A stretch of 64,000 nucleotides of DNA from Dactylosporangium sp040605635 (GTDB taxonomy: Bacteria > Actinomycetota > Actinomycetes > Mycobacteriales > Micromonosporaceae). The DNA lies in the NCBI RefSeq assembly GCF_040605635.1, contig NZ_JBEXDG010000035.1, forward strand, positions 1 to 64,000, in the 5' to 3' direction. Below, piece by piece: positions 57,842 through 64,000 of the stretch. Position numbers and translations under genes: made by a program. Positions within the stretch are counted from its first letter, which is position 1; the number at the start of each line of letters is the position of its first letter. Below the pieces are notes generated by a model. The model was not told the origin of the DNA. It worked only from the letters and a program-made list of their open reading frames with translations, and ran no database searches.

Positions 57842-59542
57842 GTGACCGACGATCAAGCCGACTGGCAGCCGTCGCTGCCGCTGCCGTCGCTGTCCCGGGT
57901 GGACCTCGACTCGCTGCTGCAGGAGCTGCTGACCCGCGTCGGTGAGGTCATGACCAGCCGTGAGCGGCTCCGCGCACTGCTCGACGCTGTCGTCGGGATC
58001 GGCTCCGACCTCGACCTGCACAGCACCCTCGACCGGATCGTGCGGGCCGCCTGCCAGCTCGCGGACGCCCGGTACGGCGCGCTCGGCGTGATCGGGCCGG
58101 ACCGGATGCTGGTCGAGTTCATCAACCACGGTGTGACCGAGCGGGAGCGTGCCGAGATCGGGGACCTGCCCCGCGGGCACGGCGTCCTGGGCCTGCTGAT
58201 CGAGCAGCCGCGGCCGATCCGCCTCGATGACATCACGCAGCACCCCCGCGCGTACGGCTTCCCGCCCAACCACCCGCCGATGCACAGCTTCCTCGGTGTG
58301 CCGGTCCGGATCCGCGATCAGGTGTTCGGCAACCTGTACCTGGCGGAGAAGCGCGGCGGTGAGCAGTTCACACAGGACGACGAGGACCTCGTCGCGGCGC
58401 TCTCCGTCGCCGCCGGCGCCGCGATCGACAACGCCCGCCTCTACGCGCAGGCGGAGCGTCGGCAGCGCTGGCTGATGGCGGCCGCGGAGATCACGTCGGT
58501 CCTGCTGGGTGAGGTGCGCAGGACCGAGGCACTCGAACTCGTCGCCACCCGCGCGCTGGACGTCGCCGGCGCGGACCTGACGATGGTCCTGCTCGCCGAT
58601 AACACCGCGGAGCGGCTCACGGTCGAGGTCTCCGTCGGCGGGCCGGACGCCGCCGGCTGGTCGATCCCCGTGTCCGGCAGCGAGTTCACCGAGGTGCTCG
58701 ACCGCCAGCAGCTGTCCGTCGTCACCGACCTCGGGGCGGCCGCGAGCTGGCCAGTGCTGCTGTCGACCGGCACCGCGTTGCTCGTGCCGCTCGCCGTCGG
58801 CGGCGTCGCGCTCGGCGTCCTCGTCGTCGCCTACCGCAAGGACAGCGTGCCGATCGCCGAGGGCCTCGAGCTGGCGATGGTGGAGACGTTCGCCGGGCAG
58901 GCCGCGCTGGCCCTGGAACGGGCCCGCGCGCAGGACGAGCGGGAGATGCTCGCCGTCGTCGGCGACCGGGAGCGCATCGCCCGCGACCTGCACGACGTCG
59001 TCATCCAACGGCTGTTCGCGGCCGGCATGCAGCTGCAGGGTGCCACCAGGCTGTCCGGGCAGGCCGACGTGCGGCAGCGCATCGACCGGGTGGTCGACGA
59101 CCTCGACACCACCATCCGTGACATCCGCGGCGCCATCTTCGAGCTGCGCGGCCCCGCACCGCACAGCTTCCGCACCGAGATCCGCGACCTCGCCGACGAG
59201 GCCCGCGAGGCGCTCGGCTACCGGCCCGCGCTGCGCATCGACGGACCCATCGACACGGCCGTGCCGGACGCGCAGCGCACCGCCCTGCTGGCCGTGCTGC
59301 GCGAGTCGCTGAGCAACGTCGCCAGGCACGCCGACGCCCGTTCGGTGCAGATCACCGTCGCGGTCTCGCACGCCAGGCTGACGCTGACCGTCGCCGACGA
59401 CGGCCGCGGCATCCCGGCCGACCCCGGCTCGGCGGGTCACGGGCTGGCGAACATGCGCGCCAGGGCGGTCGATCTGCGCGGCGACTGCACGGTCGAGCCA
59501 GCCGCACCCGGCACCACCGTCACGTGGCACGTCCCCTTGTGA
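57842..59542 (+). CDS. devS: DevS/DosS-type GAF-GAF histidine kinase
   Basis: A 566-residue cytoplasmic sensor kinase. GAF-A (about residues 55-195) has the FPPNHPPMHSFLGVPV segment; the corresponding region of DosS and DosT holds the haem ligand His, for which His144 or His148 is a candidate here. GAF-B (about 215-360) follows, then the HisKA_3 box RERIARDLHDVVIQRLF with His384 and a GHKL ATPase with ESLSNVARHADA and GHGLANMRARA. The kinase should autophosphorylate in response to low oxygen, NO or CO and phosphorylate DevR. Its start is GTG 57842. The regulator beside it is dead, so signalling must go to the distant devR at 35370. Confidence 0.9.
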   Translation: MTDDQADWQPSLPLPSLSRVDLDSLLQELLTRVGEVMTSRERLRALLDAVVGIGSDLDLHSTLDRIVRAACQLADARYGALGVIGPDRMLVEFINHGVTERERAEIGDLPRGHGVLGLLIEQPRPIRLDDITQHPRAYGFPPNHPPMHSFLGVPVRIRDQVFGNLYLAEKRGGEQFTQDDEDLVAALSVAAGAAIDNARLYAQAERRQRWLMAAAEITSVLLGEVRRTEALELVATRALDVAGADLTMVLLADNTAERLTVEVSVGGPDAAGWSIPVSGSEFTEVLDRQQLSVVTDLGAAASWPVLLSTGTALLVPLAVGGVALGVLVVAYRKDSVPIAEGLELAMVETFAGQAALALERARAQDEREMLAVVGDRERIARDLHDVVIQRLFAAGMQLQGATRLSGQADVRQRIDRVVDDLDTTIRDIRGAIFELRGPAPHSFRTEIRDLADEAREALGYRPALRIDGPIDTAVPDAQRTALLAVLRESLSNVARHADARSVQITVAVSHARLTLTVADDGRGIPADPGSAGHGLANMRARAVDLRGDCTVEPAAPGTTVTWHVPL

Positions 59543-59652
59543 CGACGCGCCACGGCACCGTCAGCCCGGGCCCGCCCCGACGACGACGTCCGCGACCGGC
59601 CGCCGGTCGGTGAAGTCCTGATCCCAGGCCACGGTCGAGGCCACGGTCGAGG

Positions 59653-60426
59653 TCACGGTGACTCCTCGGGCTCCGGCCGCCATGGGGCGCCGACTCTTCC
59701 GGCGACGCCGACGCGGACCGCCGCGGCAGCGTGCGGGGCACGGTGCACGCCCTGCGTCAGCGCTGTCACGTCGTCGACCGGCGACGAGGCGAGCCCGGCC
59801 GTGGTGGCGCTCAGCAGCACCGCCGACACCGCTTCGCCCGCCGTCACCCAGTCTCCGGCGGCGGCGCCCGGCGTGGTGATGACGACATAGGCGGCACCGG
59901 CCGGTGAACTGCCCAGAACGTCGCTCCCGGTGAGCGTGTACGAACCGGCGCCGGCCTGCTCGGCCGCCGCCATGAGCGGTGCGAGCTGCCGGTCGCTCGG
60001 CGGCTGGGTGGTGAAGGGTCGCCGATCGCTGCGCCGGACGGCGATCGCGCGGTGCAGCGCCCCGGCCTCCGGCAGGCGCTCGATCGGACCGGTGCAGCGC
60101 AACTCGGTCAGCAGGGCCGGGTCACCGGGATCGGGGAAGCGCCGCACCTCGACACCGACGCCCTCGGCGGCGAGCGCCACCCGGGCGTGGTGCAGGGCCG
60201 CCCCGCAGCTGATCAGCAGCAGCCGCCCGTCCGGGTCGACGTCGGCCAGTTGCCGGTCCCAGTCCGCGAACAGCCCGATCCGGTCCCGGTCGACGCGCCA
60301 TCGCCACGGCTGCGTTTCCCCGACGGACGGCGCGTTGAGCGCGGCGAACGTCGCCTGCGTCAGTGACCGGCCGGCGGCGTCGGCCGGTGTCGCGGCGCCA
60401 CGGCCGGTGGAATGGATCGCCACCAT
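59653..60426 (-). CDS. Acg-like nitroreductase with an internal deletion
   Basis: A 257-residue paralogue of the genes at 19907 and 23477, which have 337-350 residues. The N-terminal half is intact (APSVGETQPWRWRV, where NTQPW has become ETQPW; LLISCGAALHHARVAL). About 60-80 residues between the SDRRPF segment region and AGEAVSAVLLSATTAGLASSPVDDV are missing, including the PVPIRDF segment, and the C-terminus is shortened. The frame is preserved, so the protein may still be made but probably with altered FMN binding. A DosR-like box lies 70-83 bp before the start. Confidence 0.8.
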   Translation of the reverse strand: MVAIHSTGRGAATPADAAGRSLTQATFAALNAPSVGETQPWRWRVDRDRIGLFADWDRQLADVDPDGRLLLISCGAALHHARVALAAEGVGVEVRRFPDPGDPALLTELRCTGPIERLPEAGALHRAIAVRRSDRRPFTTQPPSDRQLAPLMAAAEQAGAGSYTLTGSDVLGSSPAGAAYVVITTPGAAAGDWVTAGEAVSAVLLSATTAGLASSPVDDVTALTQGVHRAPHAAAAVRVGVAGRVGAPWRPEPEESP

Positions 60427-60495
60427 GGCGCGCTCCCCTCGTGTCCCGGGTGATCCGTCATCCACCACGGTCCTCGCGGATCCGCACGACCGGCA

Positions 60496-60509
60496 GGGAC
60501 GAAGGTCCT
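60496..60509 (-). promoter_or_regulatory. DosR-like box upstream of a nitroreductase gene
   Basis: The + strand reads GGGACGAAGGTCCT; nine of ten half-site bases match GGGAC-N4-GTCCC. It is 70-83 bp before the 60426 start. Confidence 0.6.
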
Positions 60510-60589
60510 GTTCGGGAAGGACCGGCCGCTGGCCTCCCGGGTGGTGACCTTCGGCCGTCCGCCGCGCACGGCTGCGGGCACACGGCCGA

Positions 60590-60620
60590 AGGCCGTCCCC
60601 GGGGCTGGCGGGGACGGCCT
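60590..60620 (-). terminator. Terminator hairpin of the Tat-exported isomerase gene
   Basis: AGGCCGTCCCC (60590-60600) and GGGGACGGCCT (60610-60620) form a perfect stem 23 bp past the stop at 60644. A second perfect stem, CCTTCGGCCGT (60548-60558) with ACGGCCGAAGG (60582-60592), follows downstream and shares three bases with it, so the two are nearly mutually exclusive. Confidence 0.75.
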
Positions 60621-60643
60621 CCAAGGACCTCTGGTCGGACGGG

Positions 60644-61948
60644 TCAGCCGCGCAGGTTCGTCATGCCGGCGGCGCTGATCCTGGCGAATCGCAGTGACTG
60701 GCCGGGGTCGCCGTTACCGCCGGGGGCGTTGTCCTGCTCGTAGTTCGAGTTGTGGAACCCCTTGGCGCCGATGTTGCGGTAGAACCCCTCGTAGTTGATG
60801 TCACTGCGGGGGTCGCCGAACGGGATCCACGAGTAGCCGTCACCCACGCCGGGGGCCTGGCCGGTGGCGTCGCCGTCCTTGGCGTGGAACAGCGGGTACC
60901 GCTTGGTCTGCTTGGCGACCTGGGCGGTCGGGTCGAAGATGTCCTGGACGCGGTTGCCCTCCCAGTCGTAGCGCCAGCGGTGCTGGTGCTGCGCGACGTG
61001 GGCCCAGTAGACGTCCATCTCGATGACGACGAGGTCGGGGTTGGTGACATCGAGGTAGTGCTGCATGAGCCGCTTGCCCGACTCGCCGCGGACCTGGGTC
61101 GGCGCGATCGGCTCGCCGGTGATCCGGTTCTGGGTGACGGTGACCAGCGGCCCGTCCTGGAGGAAGTTGTACGCCGGCGAGTGGTTGTGGGTGTACATCT
61201 GGATGCCCCACTGCCCCACGCTGATCTCGTTGAGCGCCGACCACTTCTCGCCCGCGAGGGTCCACGGCTCGATGTTGCGGTTGTTGGCGCTCGTCGGGTC
61301 GCTGCCGGTGCCCATGAACGGCATGCCGAGGATCGCCGCGAACTCAAGCTCGGTCTGCAGCCGGTTGTAGTCCTGGGTGGTCATCGCGCCGCCGGCGCTG
61401 CCCGGGCCGTTCCAGGTGTTCGGGACGAACCCGTGGTTGCCGATCGCCTCCAGGCCGTAGGCGTCGAGGAAACCGCGCAGGGTCTGGGCGTACGCCAGGT
61501 AGGCCGCCCGCGCCTCCGGGGTGGTGACGCCGCCCGGTGCCGGGTTCGGCGCGGCGCCGCCCGGGTTCGCGGCGTTCTGGCCGTAACCGGCGAACTCGAT
61601 CTGCTTGAACCCGGCCTTGGCGAGGAACTCGAACAGCTCCACCCAGCCGCCGGGCAGCGGCACCAGCGGCCCGAGGTCGGTCGGGTCCTTGGGGAAGTTA
61701 CGGCCGCCCAGGTAGCCCATCGTCGGCGCCACACCCAGCGCGGCGCTCGCGGCGATGCCGATCCGGGTCGGCACGTCACGCTGGCTGTACGTGATGGTGC
61801 CGAGCTTGCCGCCGGGGATGAGCCGGCCGTTGGCCGCGCTCGCCGCCGTGGCGGAGAAGACGGAGGCCGGGCCGAGCGGGGTGAACGCGGCGGCCGCCGT
61901 GAGACCGGCACCGGCCAATAACCGGCGGCGGTTGATCTTTCCGGACAT
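60644..61948 (-). CDS. Tat-exported sugar phosphate isomerase/epimerase-like protein
   Basis: A 434-residue protein of the xylose-isomerase-like TIM-barrel family. The N-terminus NRRRLLAGAGLTAAAAF is a twin-arginine signal (RRRLL) with a hydrophobic segment and an Ala-rich cleavage region. ELFEFLAKAGFKQIEFAGYG, GLEAIGNHGF, DLVVIEMDVYWAHVA and the PLFHAKDGD segment are the barrel strands with typical metal ligands (E, D, H). The exported location, before a sugar dehydrogenase gene, suggests extracellular sugar breakdown. Substrate not known. Ribosome site AAGGAGCAAC precedes the ATG. Confidence 0.85.
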   Translation of the reverse strand: MSGKINRRRLLAGAGLTAAAAFTPLGPASVFSATAASAANGRLIPGGKLGTITYSQRDVPTRIGIAASAALGVAPTMGYLGGRNFPKDPTDLGPLVPLPGGWVELFEFLAKAGFKQIEFAGYGQNAANPGGAAPNPAPGGVTTPEARAAYLAYAQTLRGFLDAYGLEAIGNHGFVPNTWNGPGSAGGAMTTQDYNRLQTELEFAAILGMPFMGTGSDPTSANNRNIEPWTLAGEKWSALNEISVGQWGIQMYTHNHSPAYNFLQDGPLVTVTQNRITGEPIAPTQVRGESGKRLMQHYLDVTNPDLVVIEMDVYWAHVAQHQHRWRYDWEGNRVQDIFDPTAQVAKQTKRYPLFHAKDGDATGQAPGVGDGYSWIPFGDPRSDINYEGFYRNIGAKGFHNSNYEQDNAPGGNGDPGQSLRFARISAAGMTNLRG

Positions 61949-61984
61949 GTGTTGCTCCTTCTACTGGTAGTGCGTGTGTTTCAG

Positions 61985-62031
61985 ACCGGGGCGGGGTGCC
62001 AGCACTGCGGGGTGTCGCACCCCGCCCCGGT
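61985..62031 (-). terminator. Long hairpin after the sugar dehydrogenase gene
   Basis: ACCGGGGCGGGGTGC (61985-61999) pairs perfectly over 15 bp with GCACCCCGCCCCGGT (62017-62031). It lies 9-55 bp past the stop at 62040 and before the isomerase-like gene on the same strand, so it may also uncouple the two. Confidence 0.8.
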
Positions 62032-62039
62032 GGATGGTG

Positions 62040-64000
62040 CTAGGGCGCGCCGACGCCCTGACCGCCGAACTCCACCCAGTTGAGGTTGAAGAAGTTGTTC
62101 GTCGGCCCACCCGCGACGGGACGGAACACCAGGTAGATCCGGTGTGCCCCGCCGGGGTCAGTGATCGGGAAGGTCTGGCTGGCGTACGTGGTCGCGTTCG
62201 CGGTGGGCGCGATCGTGACCGTGGTCAGGACCGGCCCGTCGACCGCGTCCAGGCGGACCTCGACGGATCCGGTTCCGGCCGCGCCGCTGCCACCCGACGT
62301 GCGGAACGTCAGCGAGTTGATGGTCTTGAGGTCGATCGTGCCGTTGAGGGCGATCCAGTCACCGCTGCCGAGGCTGCCGCGTTGCAGCCCGCCGCCGGTG
62401 TCGGCGGTCGCCGCCGTGTTGGTGCCGAACTGGTCGACGGCGAACTCGAGCTCCTGCTTCTTCTGCCGGATCGTCGTCTGCTCGACCGTGGTCAGCGCCG
62501 GGATGCCGCCGGGACCTCCCTTGTCCGTGTACGACGCACTGATCACGCCGAACACGTTGCCGCCGTGCGAGACGTCCTCCTCGGACGTGGGCAGCGTCCC
62601 GGAACAGCCGTTGACCGTCGTCTCCGCGTGGCCGTGGCTGTCGTGCCCGAGCACGAACGTCACCTCGACCCGGGAGCAGTCGATCGCCCCGTCCTGCGGG
62701 TCGGTGACCGTGACGTTGAACGGGATCGAGTCACCGAAGGCGAACAGGCCGCCCTCGATCGGCACGTTGACCTTGACCGTCGGTGAGGTGTTGCCGACGG
62801 TGATCGTCGTGTTGGCCGAGGCGGTCTTGCCGCTGGAGTCCGTGACGGTCAGCCTGGCCGTGTACACCCCGTTGGTGGTGTACGTGAACGTCGGGTTCGG
62901 GTCGACCGAGTCGGTCGTGCCGTTGCCGTCGAAGTCCCAGGCGAACTTGATGGAGTCGCTCGGGTCCGGGTCCATCGAGCCCTCGCTGGAGAACGCGACG
63001 GTCAGCGGCCCGACGCCGTCGGTCGGGGTGGCCGACAGCTTCGCGACCGGTGCCCGGGTGCCCTTGACGTAGCTGAACTTCACCAGTGCGGCGTCGGGGT
63101 TGATGTTGAAGAAGCCGTCACCGTAGGTCAGCAGGTAGAAGTTGCCGTCCTTGCCCCACATCATGTCCATGGGGTTGTCGCACAGGAACGGCCGGGCGGG
63201 CGTGGTCGGTCCCGCGCCACAGCTGAGCAGATCGTTGATCTTGAAGATCCCGCCGGACGAGTCCAGACGGATCTCCCGCAGGTAGTCGCGGGTGAACTCG
63301 CCGAAGAAGATGGACTGGTCGTAGTACGCCGGGAACTTCGTCGGGTTGGGGTTGTTCGCGTCGTAGTCGTACTTGGCCGCGCCGTGCGGCCCGACGCCGC
63401 CGGTGCCGAGCTCCGGGAAGAGCTGCGGGCACTTGCCGGCCGGGCTCAGCATGTAGTACGCCGCGCAGGGCGTGCCGAGCGGGTTGGCCGCGTTGTTGTC
63501 CTGGAACGAATACCACATGTCCGGCTGCGCGATCGCCGGCGCGTAGGTCAGGCCGGTGTTCCACCGCGAGGTGTTGGCCGGGCCACGGTCCGGGTTGTTG
63601 CACTCGAACGCCTTCGCCGGGGTGTCCAGCGGCGTCGAGGTGTTGAAGTTCCACTGGTAGTACGGCAGGGTCGGCGAGTAGCACAGCGGCCAGCCGTAGT
63701 TGGCCGGCTTCCGCACGATCTCCATCCGGCCGGTGCCCGCGGGACCGCGGTTCACCTGCGGCGTCGACGAGTCGGGCGAGTAGTCGGTGACGTAGGCGAC
63801 GCCGTCCTTGTCCACGGTGATGCGGAACGGGTTGCGGAAGCCCATGGCGTAGATCTCGGGCCGGGTCTTGCCGCCGCCCTCCTCGTTGCCGGTGAACAGG
63901 TTGCCGCTCGGGATCGTGTACGAGCCGTCACCCTGGACCTTGATGCGCAGGACCTTGCCGCGCAGGTCGTTGGTGTTCAGCGCCGAGCGCCGGGCGTCGA
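62040..64000 (-). CDS. PQQ-type sugar dehydrogenase with PKD and carbohydrate-binding parts (partial)
   Basis: The C-terminal 653 residues of a larger secreted protein; the frame is open to the window edge, so the start is missing. The first residues DLRGKVLRI, IPSGNLFTGNEEGGGKTRPEIYAMGFRNPF and later YGWPLCYSP and DMMWGKDGNFYLLTYGDGF belong to the glucose/sorbosone dehydrogenase beta-propeller. A PKD domain follows (PTDGVGPLTVAFSSEGSMDPDPSD to TITV), then an Ig-like part and a C-terminal CBM6-like domain (GDWIALNGTIDLKTI, RIYLVFRP, FFNLNWVEF). It probably oxidises sugars outside the cell while bound to polysaccharide. Many related proteins also have an N-terminal ThuA domain, which would lie beyond the window. 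Confidence 0.85.
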   Translation of the reverse strand, partial: DARRSALNTNDLRGKVLRIKVQGDGSYTIPSGNLFTGNEEGGGKTRPEIYAMGFRNPFRITVDKDGVAYVTDYSPDSSTPQVNRGPAGTGRMEIVRKPANYGWPLCYSPTLPYYQWNFNTSTPLDTPAKAFECNNPDRGPANTSRWNTGLTYAPAIAQPDMWYSFQDNNAANPLGTPCAAYYMLSPAGKCPQLFPELGTGGVGPHGAAKYDYDANNPNPTKFPAYYDQSIFFGEFTRDYLREIRLDSSGGIFKINDLLSCGAGPTTPARPFLCDNPMDMMWGKDGNFYLLTYGDGFFNINPDAALVKFSYVKGTRAPVAKLSATPTDGVGPLTVAFSSEGSMDPDPSDSIKFAWDFDGNGTTDSVDPNPTFTYTTNGVYTARLTVTDSSGKTASANTTITVGNTSPTVKVNVPIEGGLFAFGDSIPFNVTVTDPQDGAIDCSRVEVTFVLGHDSHGHAETTVNGCSGTLPTSEEDVSHGGNVFGVISASYTDKGGPGGIPALTTVEQTTIRQKKQELEFAVDQFGTNTAATADTGGGLQRGSLGSGDWIALNGTIDLKTINSLTFRTSGGSGAAGTGSVEVRLDAVDGPVLTTVTIAPTANATTYASQTFPITDPGGAHRIYLVFRPVAGGPTNNFFNLNWVEFGGQGVGAP

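Noticed and set aside
1..64000. tRNA, rRNA genes, CRISPR arrays, insertion sequences
   Set aside because: No cloverleaf-like tRNA, rRNA segment, repeat-spacer array or transposase was found on reading both strands. The tandem repeats noted are short and without spacers.

Overview
The window is about 70% G+C with strong G/C bias at third codon positions, GTG starts, ATGA/GTGA stop-start overlaps and GGAGG-type ribosome binding sites. Together with a DosR/DevR system, Acg-type nitroreductases, DUF1918 and DUF1876 proteins, this points to an actinobacterium. I cannot fix the genus; a Micromonosporaceae-like or related soil actinomycete is my inference.

Layout. 1-4108: an XhoI/PaeR7I-type restriction-modification island (methylase, endonuclease and a third nuclease-like protein). 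4154-6599: DinB-like protein, a DUF2071 protein behind two perfect 16-bp operators, and a TIGR01777-type epimerase. 6641-36861: a large hypoxia/dormancy-type region with pyruvate formate-lyase and its activase, a CBS-BON protein, eight universal stress proteins, an EAL-HDOD protein, a narK remnant, the complete cytochrome bd operon cydABDC, two Acg-like nitroreductases, a truncated acetyl-CoA-synthetase-like protein, a CoA-binding protein, zinc alcohol dehydrogenase, DUF1918 and DUF1876 proteins, and a DevR/DosR response regulator followed by an M50 protease. 37028-39823: an FMN-binding protein, a ferric-reductase-like membrane flavoprotein and a secreted protein. 40296-45559: a coupled operon of GMC-like oxidoreductase, epimerase, GT2 and a GT-C-like membrane protein. 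45628-47194: a TPP riboswitch in front of a phosphoribosyltransferase-hydrolase fusion. 47558-52065: STAS/HATPase protein, Na+/H+ antiporter and a CHASE3 histidine kinase. 52333-60426: a second dormancy-type block (ninth universal stress protein, SpoIIAA-like protein, CBS protein, STAS protein, orphan hydrogenase protease, two more nitroreductases, a broken devR copy and an intact GAF-GAF kinase of DevS type). 60644-64000: a Tat-exported sugar isomerase-like protein and a PQQ-type sugar dehydrogenase that runs off the window.

How it works together. A 14-bp element, roughly GGGAC-N4-GKCCC, occurs upstream of many of these genes, often 60-110 bp before the start codon, and resembles the Mycobacterium tuberculosis DosR box. 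I infer a DosR-like regulon: the GAF-GAF kinase senses oxygen/redox state, the DevR protein (all key residues present) binds the boxes, and cells switch to cytochrome bd respiration and PFL-type fermentation while making universal stress proteins and nitroreductases. The kinase lies beside a dead devR copy, and the intact devR is 22 kb away. Several relics (narK, ABC ATPase, acs-like C-terminus, nitroreductase with an internal deletion) show active remodelling of the region.
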